Under the pieces are notes generated by a model. It was given only the letters and a program-made list of their open reading frames with translations, did not search any database and was not told the origin of the DNA. Below, piece by piece: positions 15,660 to 25,714 of a stretch of 64,000 nt of DNA. Position numbers and translations under genes: made by a program. Origin of the DNA: Desulfocapsa sp. (GTDB lineage Bacteria > Desulfobacterota > Desulfobulbia > Desulfobulbales > Desulfocapsaceae); the NCBI GenBank assembly GCA_016765495.1, contig JAESPV010000087.1:1-64000 (forward strand). The letters run 5' to 3'. Each line of letters begins with the position of its first letter. The stretch's first letter is position 1.

Positions 15660-15693
15660 TGAAGAATTTTCCGGTTAACCAGAAAATTCTTCA
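15660..15693. terminator. 34-bp near-perfect palindrome between convergent nfo and purL
   Basis: TGAAGAATTTTC pairs with GAAAATTCTTCA and, after one C/A mismatch, GGTT pairs with AACC at the centre. It lies midway between two converging genes, so a bidirectional terminator is plausible, although the T-run expected of an intrinsic terminator is weak. Confidence 0.5.
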
Positions 15694-15722
15694 AACATCA
15701 ACAGAAGCCGATATTTTTGATA

Positions 15723-18700
15723 TTATTCCCGGCACCACTCATATGCGTTCCGAAACATCTGCATCCAGGGTGACACTTCTAAATCTTTCATATCTTCAGG
15801 TAGGTAATGTGCCTGCCAGGCAAGGAAAACCCGTTCTGGGTGGGGCATCATAGCGAGGTGACGTCCGTCGGGTGAACAGAGAGCGGCCAGCCCGTCAGGC
15901 GAACCATTGGGGTTAAAGGGGTAGGATTCTGTAGCCTTTCCATCATCATCCACATAGCATAGTGGGGCAAGATTTTCTGCAAGCACCCTTTCTTTTACTG
16001 CGCTATCTGGAAAAGAAAGATGTCCTTCCCCGTGATCGACGTGGATACCAAAAATCAGATTTTCCATACCTTTCAGCATGAGAGCAGGGCTTTTGCCAAC
16101 TTTTACCGTGCTCCAGCGAGACTCAAAACGACCCGACAGATTATGAACAAACCGGGGCTGTTTCTCTGCCTCTATGTGCTGCCAGGGAACCAGTCCAAGG
16201 AGAGCAAAGAGCTGACAACCATTACAAACACCAAGGCTGAAGGTGTCGGGACGTTGAAAGAATTCCTGGAACATCTTTTTTAATGTGTCATTATATCGAA
16301 TAGTTGCCGCCCATCCCTTGGCAGATTCAGGAACGTCGGCATAAGAGAATCCTCCGACTGCGGCAAGACCTCTAAAGCCATCCAGGGTGATTCGGCCCGC
16401 CAGGAGATCACTCATGGTGATATCCCAGGGTTCAAAACCTGCGGCATAAAAAGCCGAACTCATCTCACGGTCAGAGTTGGATCCTTCATCACGAAGGATG
16501 GCAACTTTAGGTTTGTCTGTTTTTGTTAAAAGTTCTGCTGGCGCAGGTTCAGGCGTAAAACTGAGAGCATAAGCAGGCCCTTTACGATCATAAGAGTTGT
16601 TCTTTTCCTGATCCGCACAATCCAGGTTTGTCTGGAGCCGTTCAAGCTGATAGCTAGTCTCTTCCCAGGTTGCGCGTAACTTTCGCATGTCCCCATTAAG
16701 CACTGTTTCACCATTTACCCGGATATGGATCTGTTTCTCCTCTGTACTCCTTCCTATAAGCACGAAGTCCACAGCATAACGTGCAAAGACCTGCTGCAAA
16801 GCAGTCAAGTGTTCATCTGCGCATTCAACAACCAGCCCCAGCTCCTCGGAGAACAGCGTTGCAAGTGGTGAATCTGTTGATTGCAGATCAATGTTCAAGC
16901 CACAATTTCCGGAAAATGCCATTTCCAGAACAGTGGTAATCAGTCCACCGTCACTTCGATCATGTCCTGCTGCAAGCAAATCTTTTTTAACGGCCTCCTG
17001 AATCGCAAGGAAGGCCTGCTTCACAACTTTTGGATCCTCCATATCGGGACAATCATTACCAAGGCGGGATCTGGTCTGAGCCAGCGCCGACCCACCCAGT
17101 CTGTTTTTTCCGTTGGCAAGATCAATGAAGAACAGCGATGAACTGCCGGCCTGTTTCATATCGGGTGTCACAATCTTATTGATATCACTCATGGCTGCAT
17201 AAGCGGATATAACAAGTTCACGGGGTGACTTAACCGTTTCATCATCCACCATGGTGGCCATGGAAAGACTGTCCTTTCCACCATCAACGGCCATACCAAT
17301 AGCTATCATGGCATCACACATGCCTTTGGCAGCATCAAAGAGAGCCGCCCCTTCACCGGGCAGCTTAGGCGCCCACATCCAGTTGGCAGAACATTTTACC
17401 TGTTCCAGGTCATCGATGCCCGCCCAGACAAGGTTAGTAAGAGACTCTCCCACTGCCATTCTGGCTCCCTTAGCCGGATCAACAAGCATCTTGATGGGTT
17501 GCTCACCGATGGCAGTTGCACCGCCGCTGATACTGAAATGAGACTGGGCAACCACTGCCACATCACTCACCGGGAGCTGCAATGGCCCACAACACTGCTG
17601 CTGGGCAATAAGCCCGGTAACAGCACGATCAACTTTATTGGTAAGAAAGCGCTTGGAACCGACAGAAACCAGTCGCAATACATCATGGAGAGCATCTGCC
17701 ACACTCAAATCATCGGGCAAGTCCAAAGGCTGCAACTGAGGATTCAGCCGATTATCCTCGAAAGTTTTCACTGGAATGTCGCCCAGCAGTTCCGAAAGAT
17801 CAATGTCAACCGGCGTGGAACCATCAAGTTCATCATGAACCACAAACTGCAGGTCACCGGTTACCTCACCAAGCACTTCACAACCTACTTTTTCCCGCGT
17901 ACAGATTGCCTGGAACTGCTCAATATTTTCAGGACTGATAAGAAAACCGGTTCGCTCCTGATATTCAGCCACATAAATTTCAAGCACCGACATGGTGGGA
18001 TCACCAACCCGTATTTTACGGATCTCGATATATCCACCGGAATGCTCAACAAGCTCTTTTAAGACATTGGCAGGCCCGCCGGCACCCTGATCATGGATAA
18101 CATCGATGATGGTTTTATCACCCATTTCATTACAGGCGCGAATGACACGATTCATTTTCTGTTCCATTTCAGCATCGCCACGCTGGACGGCATTGAAATC
18201 AAGTTCCAGGGTATTTTCACCCTGGAGCATGGAAGATGCAGCACCGCCACCAAAACCGACCCGGTAGGCAGGGCCGCCCACCTGGACGATTTTCATCCCT
18301 GGCATCTCTTTATCTTTTTCTATGTGCCTGTCATCAATTTGTCCGATGCCACCTGTGAACATGATCGGTTTGAGAAATCCCCAGCGTTCGCCATTTTCAA
18401 GGCGCAGATCAAAGGAACGGGTGAACCCCTGAATCATGGGTTCACCGAATTTATTGCCGTAGTCGGAAGCACCGTTACTGGCCTCAATCTCAATATCAAG
18501 TGCCGATGCCAGGTTGTCAGGACATTTGTAGGAATTTTCCCAGGGGAGGGTGTACCCGGGGATATGCAGATTCGCCACACAGTAGCCTGTGGTGCCAGCT
18601 ATGACAAAACCACCTTTTCCGGTTCCCTGGACGTCACGAATACGTCCCCCCGATCCGGTCTCGGCACCCGGAAAAGGCGCTACACCTGTAGGGAAGTTAT

Positions 18701-19526
18701 GGGTTTCTGCGGTGAGGAGCATATGGTAACGTACATCACTTGCCTCTAAGGCACAGGGCAGTCCAGGTGTCTGCGGCATAATGGTGTGGATATCATGCCC
18801 CTCCACTACACTCGAATTATCCTTAAACGCCACCAAACTTCCCTTGGGGTTTTGATTTAAGGTTTCAATAACCAACTCAAAAAGTGTTGCGTCCTGTTTT
18901 TCTCCATCAATCACCTGATGGCCGCGAAAAAAACCGTGTCGGGAATGTTCAGAGTTGGCATTATTCAGATCCATGATTTCAACAATGGTGGGATTACGAT
19001 CATGTTTTTTTACAAAATAATCATAATAAAAGTTACGATCCCGCTCATCCATGGAGATACCGGGAATCTCAAGCAGCGTATCCGGGCCGCCACTTTTCAT
19101 ATCCACATCGTATACGGCCTCCGGTTCAATCCCTGTTTCAAAGGTTGAAAGTGCTTCAGGGTATAAACATTCTGTCATTCGATCATGATTCTCCTGAACA
19201 AATGTTTCAATATCCTGAGTTGCATCTACCAGATATCTGCGTGATCGCTCCACACGGGAAACGCAGCTGAGCCCTGTGGCCTTACAGATAGAAACCATAT
19301 TCGAAGACCAGGCCGTTGCAAAATTAAGACGTGGGCCCATCTCCACCACTCTGTCGCCAGTGAGCAAGGGCTTATCCGTAACTGAATCTGCTAAAAATCC
19401 ATCGGCAAGAATACCCCGTAAACGTTTCTGTTCTTCCTGTGACAGGGGCTGGCTGGATTCGATATTGAAACAATACTCACGATTAGTATCGATCTTTCGA
19501 TATAACTGGCTGACAAGTAGTGACAT
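15723..19526 (-). CDS. purL: Phosphoribosylformylglycinamidine synthase, large single-chain form
   Basis: A 1267-residue PurL, the ATP- and glutamine-dependent fourth step of purine synthesis. An N-terminal FGAM-synthase domain precedes the central FGAR/ATP-binding halves, with NNANSEHSRHGFFRG, ETHNFPTGVAPFPGAETG and DQGAGGPANVLKE; the C-terminal 270 residues are a class I glutaminase with the nucleophile in LGVCNGCQLFALLG and the His-Glu pair in MMPHPERVFL. This is the proteobacterial/eukaryotic large form, not the PurS/Q/L complex. I choose ATG 19526 (MSLLVSQLYRK), with GGGA about 8 nt upstream, over an in-frame start 57 nt earlier whose product has a low-complexity leader. Confidence 0.96.
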   Translation of the reverse strand: MSLLVSQLYRKIDTNREYCFNIESSQPLSQEEQKRLRGILADGFLADSVTDKPLLTGDRVVEMGPRLNFATAWSSNMVSICKATGLSCVSRVERSRRYLVDATQDIETFVQENHDRMTECLYPEALSTFETGIEPEAVYDVDMKSGGPDTLLEIPGISMDERDRNFYYDYFVKKHDRNPTIVEIMDLNNANSEHSRHGFFRGHQVIDGEKQDATLFELVIETLNQNPKGSLVAFKDNSSVVEGHDIHTIMPQTPGLPCALEASDVRYHMLLTAETHNFPTGVAPFPGAETGSGGRIRDVQGTGKGGFVIAGTTGYCVANLHIPGYTLPWENSYKCPDNLASALDIEIEASNGASDYGNKFGEPMIQGFTRSFDLRLENGERWGFLKPIMFTGGIGQIDDRHIEKDKEMPGMKIVQVGGPAYRVGFGGGAASSMLQGENTLELDFNAVQRGDAEMEQKMNRVIRACNEMGDKTIIDVIHDQGAGGPANVLKELVEHSGGYIEIRKIRVGDPTMSVLEIYVAEYQERTGFLISPENIEQFQAICTREKVGCEVLGEVTGDLQFVVHDELDGSTPVDIDLSELLGDIPVKTFEDNRLNPQLQPLDLPDDLSVADALHDVLRLVSVGSKRFLTNKVDRAVTGLIAQQQCCGPLQLPVSDVAVVAQSHFSISGGATAIGEQPIKMLVDPAKGARMAVGESLTNLVWAGIDDLEQVKCSANWMWAPKLPGEGAALFDAAKGMCDAMIAIGMAVDGGKDSLSMATMVDDETVKSPRELVISAYAAMSDINKIVTPDMKQAGSSSLFFIDLANGKNRLGGSALAQTRSRLGNDCPDMEDPKVVKQAFLAIQEAVKKDLLAAGHDRSDGGLITTVLEMAFSGNCGLNIDLQSTDSPLATLFSEELGLVVECADEHLTALQQVFARYAVDFVLIGRSTEEKQIHIRVNGETVLNGDMRKLRATWEETSYQLERLQTNLDCADQEKNNSYDRKGPAYALSFTPEPAPAELLTKTDKPKVAILRDEGSNSDREMSSAFYAAGFEPWDITMSDLLAGRITLDGFRGLAAVGGFSYADVPESAKGWAATIRYNDTLKKMFQEFFQRPDTFSLGVCNGCQLFALLGLVPWQHIEAEKQPRFVHNLSGRFESRWSTVKVGKSPALMLKGMENLIFGIHVDHGEGHLSFPDSAVKERVLAENLAPLCYVDDDGKATESYPFNPNGSPDGLAALCSPDGRHLAMMPHPERVFLAWQAHYLPEDMKDLEVSPWMQMFRNAYEWCRE

Positions 19527-19702
19527 GGATAGTTCCCGTAAATATAAATGAATGTTCTTGTTGGATTTGAAACTGCACAGCATCCAGTTTATACCAGATA
19601 GCTGTCAGAGTTAAAAGTTTCTTGATTAAGTGTGGAAAAAAGAAGACAATAGCAAAACTATTATGCCAATATTCCCAGGATTTTTCAGCATCTTAAAAAA
19701 AT

Positions 19703-21502
19703 ATGACACTACTCAATAGCGACGCCCTCCTCGATATACTCTCGAAAAACGGGTTGATTACCGGAAAACAACGTCAATTTATCACCCTTGAAAAAGGGAA
19801 ACAGCGCCAGAAACTCCTCAGGAAATTTGGTGCAGAGCAGAAATTTGATAAAAGTTTCCCTGATCTTGTAGATATCATAGTATCTTTTAAGCTCGATGCC
19901 GGTGGAAAGAAAGGGCTTGCACTTGATGAAGACATTATCATGCGTGCAGTGAGCAAGGCCTGCAAACTTCCGTTTAAAAAGCTGGATCCCCTCAATCTTG
20001 ACATGGACACGGTAACAAGGACCATTCCAAAGAACTTTGCCATTACTCATCTGCTGCTGCCTTTTAATTTTCAGAATGGAATTCTGGAAATTGCGACCTA
20101 TCACCCTGACAATAAAACAGTTTTGGCTGATATTGAGCAGGCAAATCAGGTTACGGTCAAGCCATACCTGTCTCCAAAGTCAGATATAAAAAAAATCCTT
20201 TCCGAGTTTTTTGGTTTTCAGCGTTCAATCAGTGCAGCGGAAGATCAGTTTGCGGGGCCAGGCGTTGGCGGATCTGTTGATATCGGCAATCTGGAACAGT
20301 TTGTTAAGATTTCCTCTGCCAGAGAGATTTCTTCATCGGATCAGCATATTAAATCCGCCGTTAATCACCTTTTCAACTATGCCCTTGAGCAAAATGCCAG
20401 TGATATCCACATAGAGCCTAAACGTAATAACTGCATGATCCGTTTCCGTATAGACGGTGTTCTTAACACTATTTATAATCTGCCTAAAGCTGTCCACGCA
20501 GCTATTGTGGCTCGTATCAAATTTCTGGCAAGGCTTGATATTGCAGAAAAACGCAGGCCACAGGATGGGCGTATCAAGCTCTCTTTAAGCGGCGGCAAGG
20601 AAGCCGAAGTTCGTGTTTCCACAGTGCCTGTTGCATTTGGCGAAAAGGTTGTCATGCGTATTCTTGATCCTGAGGTGATCTTTCAGGATCTGGATCAACT
20701 CGGATTCTCCAAACGGGATCGTATTGTTTACGATTCATTTATTGCATCCCCACATGGAATTGTACTCGTTACCGGACCTACGGGATCAGGTAAATCAACA
20801 ACCCTCTATTCCACACTGGAAAAAATAGCCACCCCTGAAACAAACATCGTAACCATAGAAGATCCTGTTGAAATGGTGCATGAGGCATTCAATCAGATCT
20901 CTGTACAACCACTTATTGATGTCACCTTTTCCACTATTCTGCGAAATATTCTCCGCCAGGATCCTGACGTTATCATGATCGGTGAAATCCGTGACCTTGA
21001 CACTGCAGCCCATGCAGTACAGGCTGCCATGACCGGGCATCTGGTTTTCTCTACTCTGCATACCAATGACGCAGTTTCCTCCATTATGCGACTGAGAGAT
21101 CTGGGGCTTGAACCATTTCTCATCTCATCCACTCTGCTTGGCTCACTTGCTCAGCGTCTGCTGCGCACCGTTTGTCCCAACTGTGTAGAATCTTTTGATA
21201 TAGAAGGAGGAGAGCTCCTGAAACTTGGATTTCCGGTGGCTGAAAAAGAGATTTACAGCCTGAAACGAGGAAAAGGATGCAGGATATGTCGAGGAACAGG
21301 CTATAAAGGAAGGTGTGGTATTTTTGAGATTTTCCCACTCTCAGAGCAGATGAAAAAAATGATTTCTGCCGGAAGCGACAGTGAAGAGTTGAGACAGCTT
21401 GCAATCCGCGAAGGAATGACTACTTTACGAGAAGATGCTTGGGAAAAGGTAAAGGCTGGAATTACAACTTACGAAGAAGCTATGCGGGTAACTGCTGAAT
21501 AA
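19703..21502 (+). CDS. GspE/PilB-type secretion or pilus assembly ATPase
   Basis: A 599-residue hexameric ATPase of the type II secretion/type IV pilus family. An N-terminal MshEN/GSPII_E domain covers about residues 1-170. The ATPase core shows [11 protein letters not shown], Walker [10 protein letters not shown] (about residue 358), the Asp box TIEDPVE, Walker [13 protein letters not shown] and the His box [17 protein letters not shown] tetracysteine zinc site is CPNC...[14 protein letters not shown] near the C-terminus, as in PulE/GspE/PilB. The rest of the pilus or secretion operon is not here, so the system it serves is unknown. smpB starts 10 nt later. Confidence 0.9.
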   Translation: MTLLNSDALLDILSKNGLITGKQRQFITLEKGKQRQKLLRKFGAEQKFDKSFPDLVDIIVSFKLDAGGKKGLALDEDIIMRAVSKACKLPFKKLDPLNLDMDTVTRTIPKNFAITHLLLPFNFQNGILEIATYHPDNKTVLADIEQANQVTVKPYLSPKSDIKKILSEFFGFQRSISAAEDQFAGPGVGGSVDIGNLEQFVKISSAREISSSDQHIKSAVNHLFNYALEQNASDIHIEPKRNNCMIRFRIDGVLNTIYNLPKAVHAAIVARIKFLARLDIAEKRRPQDGRIKLSLSGGKEAEVRVSTVPVAFGEKVVMRILDPEVIFQDLDQLGFSKRDRIVYDSFIASPHGIVLVTGPTGSGKSTTLYSTLEKIATPETNIVTIEDPVEMVHEAFNQISVQPLIDVTFSTILRNILRQDPDVIMIGEIRDLDTAAHAVQAAMTGHLVFSTLHTNDAVSSIMRLRDLGLEPFLISSTLLGSLAQRLLRTVCPNCVESFDIEGGELLKLGFPVAEKEIYSLKRGKGCRICRGTGYKGRCGIFEIFPLSEQMKKMISAGSDSEELRQLAIREGMTTLREDAWEKVKAGITTYEEAMRVTAE

Positions 21503-21512
21503 CGACGGGAAA

Positions 21513-22004
21513 ATGGGAAATAAGGGAACAGACAAGGCAGTAAAAATTGTTTGCAAAAATAAAAAGGCATTCCACGACTACCAAATCGATGCCAGATACG
21601 AGGCGGGTATGGTATTGCGTGGGCCTGAGGTGAAATCGCTGCGAGCCGGTAAGGCCAATCTGCGTGATGGTTATGCTCAGATCGACTCTCGTGGTGAACT
21701 CTATCTTCATAATGTTCATATTTCCATGTACAGTTTTGCCACCCACAACCCGAATGAACCTATGCGGGTGCGTAAACTCCTGCTCCATAAAAGGGAGCTT
21801 CGTAAATTGATAGGAAAATTAAAGGAAAAGGGGCTTGCACTAATTCCTTTAAAGATTTATTTTGTGGGAAATGGTAAAGCTAAAATTGAACTTGGCCTTG
21901 CGCGTGGTAAAAAGCAGTACGATAAACGGGCATCTTTGAAAGAAAAACAGAGTAACCGTGAGCTACAGCGTGTGATGAGACATAATCAGGTGGGTGGTGA
22001 TTGA
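21513..22004 (+). CDS. smpB: SsrA-binding protein SmpB
   Basis: A 163-residue protein that binds the tRNA-like domain of tmRNA and takes it to stalled ribosomes. Conserved segments: [32 protein letters not shown], and the basic C-terminal tail [18 protein letters not shown]. Slightly longer than the 160-residue E. coli protein. Its RNA partner ssrA lies 123 nt downstream on the same strand, a common linkage. The gene follows the GspE-type gene at 10 nt, so they may share a transcript. The start ATG has GGGAA close upstream. Confidence 0.97.
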   Translation: MGNKGTDKAVKIVCKNKKAFHDYQIDARYEAGMVLRGPEVKSLRAGKANLRDGYAQIDSRGELYLHNVHISMYSFATHNPNEPMRVRKLLLHKRELRKLIGKLKEKGLALIPLKIYFVGNGKAKIELGLARGKKQYDKRASLKEKQSNRELQRVMRHNQVGGD

Positions 22005-22085
22005 TGCGTTTTTTTCAAAACATGGCACCTGCCTGAAAATGGATAGTAAAAAACTGTAAGCAACAAGCAGTAAACAGCAAAGAAT

Positions 22086-22120
22086 AAAACAAAAAACAAA
22101 AAACAATAAACAAAAAACAG
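22086..22120 (+). repeat. A-rich heptamer array upstream of ssrA
   Basis: About five 7-nt units of the type AAAACAA lie directly before tmRNA, in an AT-rich stretch (22050-22127). They occupy the position where the ssrA promoter would be expected, unless ssrA is transcribed from smpB. Confidence 0.6.
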
Positions 22121-22127
22121 AAATATT

Positions 22128-22488
22128 GGGGGCGAAACGGATTCGACAGGGATGTGTAAGCTTTACGTTGCATGCCGAGCTTTCTATCTGCTCGTTAAAC
22201 TGATGGAAATTTAATTATAATCGCCGACGATTATAACTACGCACTGGCAGCTTAGACTGCTGTGCCGTTCCCCCGGTCTTTGCCCGTAAGACCGGATCGG
22301 AGCGCCGACTCAACGGGCTGGTTCTTTTGCTGCGTCTGCCGGCATAAGAATAAGATTTAGTAGAATAGCGTCAGTGTACTCTGGTTCCGGCGGGGCCCCT
22401 GATGCGAAACTTAAAGCCCGGAACTAAGCATGTAGATACGAAAGGGGAGCATTTTTGGACGCGGGTTCGACTCCCGCCGCCTCCACCA
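22128..22488 (+). ncRNA. ssrA: tmRNA
   Basis: Starts GGGGGCGAAACGG and ends in CGCCTCCACCA, whose 3' half contains GTTCGACTCCC (T-arm), together forming the tRNA-Ala-like domain. The mRNA-like part reads GCC GAC GAT TAT AAC TAC GCA CTG GCA GCT TAG from 22223, giving the tag ADDYNYALAA, which ends in the ALAA degron. About 361 nt, one-piece, with pseudoknot-forming stems downstream of the tag (for example around 22270-22300). With SmpB it rescues stalled ribosomes and tags the nascent chain for proteolysis. Confidence 0.97.
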
Positions 22489-22499
22489 TTTGAAAAAAG

Positions 22500-22547
22500 A
22501 AAACCCGCCTCTTCAGAGTAATTCTCTGGGGAGGCGGGTTTTCTTTT
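22500..22547 (+). terminator. Intrinsic terminator of ssrA
   Basis: AAAACCCGCCTC (22500-22511) pairs perfectly with GAGGCGGGTTTT (22531-22542), with an inner CAGAG/CTCTG stem, and is followed by TTTTCTTTT. It starts 12 nt after the tmRNA 3' end. The stretch from here to about 22740 holds no recognised gene. Confidence 0.92.
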
Positions 22548-22740
22548 GCTTCTTGTATTCAAGGGGGGCTCGGCTGTTTTGATATCTTGCCTGAACCGCT
22601 CTCCATCCGCCATATCCTCAGCATTCTCCCCACGATAATTGTCACTGGAAGAGTGAGTTTGATGCCATGGCGCCAAGTGCGGTTGTTCTGACCTTATTAT
22701 GTCATTTGCGATACCTTCGGGAGTTGCTGCTATAAATATA

Positions 22741-25005
22741 ATGAAAGACATTGGTAAAAAAATGGAATTACTTGCTCCTGGTGGAGACATTGATTCTATA
22801 AAAGCTGCAATACTTGCCGGGGCAGACGCTGTTTACTGTGGTCTGGATAGATTTAACGCACGAAACCGAGCCGATAATCTAACTATTGATGACTTGAATG
22901 GCATATTAAGGCTTGCCCATTCCAGTCATTGTAAAGTATTTCTCACTCTTAATATTATCATAGTTGAGGGTGAAATCCCGGCCCTCATAACTTTGCTGAA
23001 CAGGTTGGTCAATACATCGATTGATGGGGTGATAGTACAGGATCCAGGTCTACTTTACCTGCTCTCAAAATATTTTAAAAACCTTTCAATTCATGCCTCA
23101 ACTCAGCTAACAACTCATAACGAAGGGCAAATACATTTTTTAAGTAAGCTTAACGCTACCCGTGTGAACCTCTCCAGGGAGTTAAGTATAGCTGAAATAA
23201 AAGAGTTAACTGCGATTGCACATAAAAACAACCTTTTAACTGAAGTATTTGTTCATGGTTCAAACTGTCTCTCTTTTTCAGGCATCTGTTATATGAGTTC
23301 TGTTCACGGTGGAAATTCTGGAAATCGAGGAAGGTGCAGCCAACCTTGTAGAAATCAATATGTAAAAACCGCTACCGGGAATGACTTCCCTCTCAATCTA
23401 AAGGATAATTCAGCATTTTCTGATCTGGGGGTGTTATTTGATGCCGACGTTGATTCTATAAAGATTGAAGGGCGAATCAAAAAATGTCATTACGTTTATA
23501 CCGTGGTAAATGTTTTTCGAAAGCAACTCCAAATCGTATATACACAAGAAAAGTTGCAAAGTGAAAGTAATGATCTTTACCGGGTCTATAACAGGGACTT
23601 TTCAAACGCTTTCTTGAAAGGGAATATCAATAAAAGCATGTTTATTGATAACCCTCGTGATAATTCTGCAATCCATCGAGCACAAACACTTGGTGCTTTA
23701 ACTATTGAGAATATAGAAAAAGCCAAACAGGAACTCTATGATGAAAAAACCGAGATTATAAACAGCGTAAAAAGAAGTATTGATAAAGTAAGTATTGAAC
23801 GACTTCCTTTAGTACTAACTGTTTCCGGGAAATCTGGTACTCCTATGAAGATATCAGTGCAGACACCTGATACATCTTTTGTTGTATTTACAGAGAGTAC
23901 TCTTGCAAACGCCAGGAAGGAAAGCAGTGCCGGTTGTCTCAATTGTGAGATGCTGTTGATACGATTCAAAGCATTAAATGATACGGAATATTTTATTAAG
24001 AATCTGGATGTAAAGGATCTTGCAAATGATCTTTTTTTACCTTTTAAAGATCTCACCCGGATAAAGAAGCAAATAGTATGTATTTTAAATGGCTCGAAAA
24101 ATTTTATTGCCCCAATTGATACTCCCCGTTTAAGACGGCAATACACAGGGAAACGAAATCCAACTCTTTCTCTGTTAATTTCTTCGCCAAAAGATGTATC
24201 TCTTTGTGAGCAGAGTACTGCAGATATCTTTTTTCAACTTCCCGGTGGGTTTAAGAAGCAATGTGCTGAATATGTGGATCTGTTTACAAAAAACAAGAAA
24301 TTAATTCCCTGGTTCCCCTCAGTTTTAATAGGCGAAGATTATCAGGCTGCAGTGAAATTTCTGCAAACGATACAAGCAAAACGAATTGTAACGAACAACA
24401 GTGGAATAGCCTATGCAGCCTATAAAAAGCAGATCCCCTGGGTAGCTGGTCCTTGCCTGAATATTGTTAACTCTTTCAGTCTGTTATGTCTAAAAGAGAA
24501 GTTTAATTGTTCAGGTGCATTTATTTCCAATGAGCTTAATAGGCTCCAGATAAAAAGTATAAAAAAACCTGCAAATTTTAAACTGTACTACAGCATGTAT
24601 CACCCGATTACAATGATGACAAGTAGACATTGCCTATCTCACCAGGTCAGCGGATGTGATAAAAGCACGATTGATGACACATGCATTAATCAGTGTGAAC
24701 GGTCTTCATCGCTTACAAATGTGAAGGGTGACTCTTTTTTTGTTAAGAAGACCAGAGGCCATTACCATAAACTGTATAATGAGCTGAATTTTCTGAATAC
24801 AGCGATTATTACAGATATACCGGATGTTTTCTCAAGTTTTTTAATCGATTTAAGAGACATAAATACCAACACCAGGATAGAAGTAAGTAAATCAAGACTC
24901 GTGAAACTTTTTGCAGATCATCTTGCTGGAAATTCCACTGCAACAGATGAAATCAAACAACGTATCCATCCAACTACAAATATTCAATATACTAAGGGAA
25001 TCTAA
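22741..25005 (+). CDS. Peptidase U32 family protein (RlhA/YegQ-like, long form)
   Basis: About 754 residues. The first 350 are a U32 domain: MELLAPGGDIDSIKAAILAG, DAVYCGLDRFNAR, IVQDPGLL, and the cysteine-rich CYMSSVHGGNSGNRGRCSQPCR. The remainder resembles the DUF3656 type C-terminal part of RlhA-like proteins, which hydroxylate 23S rRNA or act in tRNA modification (U32 members TrhP, RlhA). Additional Cys residues occur near the C-terminus (SGCDKSTIDDTCINQCE). The start is uncertain: ATGs at 22699, 22741 and 22762 are in frame and none has a clear ribosome site; homologues suggest a start near 22762. The gene is more AT-rich than its neighbours and follows tmRNA, so acquisition by transfer is possible. 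Confidence 0.75.
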   Translation: MKDIGKKMELLAPGGDIDSIKAAILAGADAVYCGLDRFNARNRADNLTIDDLNGILRLAHSSHCKVFLTLNIIIVEGEIPALITLLNRLVNTSIDGVIVQDPGLLYLLSKYFKNLSIHASTQLTTHNEGQIHFLSKLNATRVNLSRELSIAEIKELTAIAHKNNLLTEVFVHGSNCLSFSGICYMSSVHGGNSGNRGRCSQPCRNQYVKTATGNDFPLNLKDNSAFSDLGVLFDADVDSIKIEGRIKKCHYVYTVVNVFRKQLQIVYTQEKLQSESNDLYRVYNRDFSNAFLKGNINKSMFIDNPRDNSAIHRAQTLGALTIENIEKAKQELYDEKTEIINSVKRSIDKVSIERLPLVLTVSGKSGTPMKISVQTPDTSFVVFTESTLANARKESSAGCLNCEMLLIRFKALNDTEYFIKNLDVKDLANDLFLPFKDLTRIKKQIVCILNGSKNFIAPIDTPRLRRQYTGKRNPTLSLLISSPKDVSLCEQSTADIFFQLPGGFKKQCAEYVDLFTKNKKLIPWFPSVLIGEDYQAAVKFLQTIQAKRIVTNNSGIAYAAYKKQIPWVAGPCLNIVNSFSLLCLKEKFNCSGAFISNELNRLQIKSIKKPANFKLYYSMYHPITMMTSRHCLSHQVSGCDKSTIDDTCINQCERSSSLTNVKGDSFFVKKTRGHYHKLYNELNFLNTAIITDIPDVFSSFLIDLRDINTNTRIEVSKSRLVKLFADHLAGNSTATDEIKQRIHPTTNIQYTKGI

Positions 25006-25030
25006 AGAGCCAGCCATTCGTCAGCATAAA

Positions 25031-25051
25031 ATAGAGAATAGAAAATAGAAC
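25031..25051 (+). repeat. Heptamer array (ATAGAGA/ATAGAAA/ATAGAAC)
   Basis: Three consecutive 7-nt units between the U32 gene and the GGGTCAGA motif at 25056. Confidence 0.55.
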
Positions 25052-25055
25052 ATAA

Positions 25056-25668
25056 GGGTCAGATCACATTAACAGTGCGCCTACCCCCAATAAAAACAAC
25101 CGTTATTTCAATTGATGCGGTTTAGGCGGGGGGGGTGGCTGCCCCCTGTTGTATTCGTTTTTCCCTGACTCGTGCTTAGGGATTTCTCATACAATGCGAC
25201 CAGATGCGAAGCTTGGTGGGGGAGGAAAGGGGCCCTGAAAATTATGAAGTGAAATTTGTATTGGAAGGTGCTAAAATCAGAACTAATCGTTATGATTAAC
25301 AGTAGAAAATTGACTGTCAAATTGCCAAGGGAGAAAGAAATGACCCAAACTGAAACCAAAGTCCTGACCGCACATGTCCCTTTGCCAATCGCTGATAAAG
25401 TCGATGAAATTGCATCGCGACTGGAACGTTCACGTAACTGGATAAGTACGGTCGCTTGCCAAAACACCAACTAAATTGCTGGCAAATCCACGGATAGGTG
25501 AACAACTCTTTGAGTTTGAAGGACGTGAAGTGCGGCGCATCATTGTCAGCAAATATAAAATTCGCTATGAAATACAGGATTCCTGTATTTATATCCTGCG
25601 GATGTGGCATACAAAGGAGCATCGATAGGAAAACAGTGGTCTGACCCCGATTAGTTTGACCCCGATTA
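25056..25668. mobile_element. Small degraded island bounded by inverted GGGTCAGA motifs
   Basis: GGGTCAGA at 25056-25063 and its inverse TCTGACCC at 25640-25647 (followed by a second TTGACCCCGATTAG) bracket about 600 nt that contain a collapsed toxin-antitoxin remnant and a G-rich stretch (25124-25147). Phrases of this type accompany transposase relics and solo repeats in related genomes (recognised pattern). No transposase gene remains inside. The first 280 nt (25056-25335) hold no gene I can support. Confidence 0.4.
25340..25628 (+). pseudogene. ParD/ParE-type toxin-antitoxin remnant fused by internal deletion
   Basis: From ATG 25340 (AGGGAG 6 nt upstream) the reading MTQTETKVLTAHVP then PLPIADKVDEIASRLERS and RNWI is the N-terminal half of a ribbon-helix-helix antitoxin. 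It breaks off after about 35 residues and stops at 25474. From about 25470, in another frame, LANPRIGEQLFEFEGREV followed by RRIIVSKYKIRYEIQD and YILRMWHTKEHR is the C-terminal half of a RelE/ParE toxin, ending at the TAG at 25626. The C-terminal antitoxin half and the N-terminal toxin half are missing, so one deletion explains both. Not expected to be functional as a pair. Confidence 0.8.
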
Positions 25669-25714
25669 GTTATGGAACAGAGGCACAGAAACCAACCATT
25701 GGAAAGGTGAAGAA

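Noticed and set aside
17499-18749. Long plus-strand frames of 187 and 218 codons
   Set aside because: They are antisense to purL, whose protein motifs are complete and continuous there.
22489-22740. An integrated element at the tmRNA 3' end
   Set aside because: No integrase, no duplicated ssrA 3' end and no att-like repeat was found in the following 3 kb.
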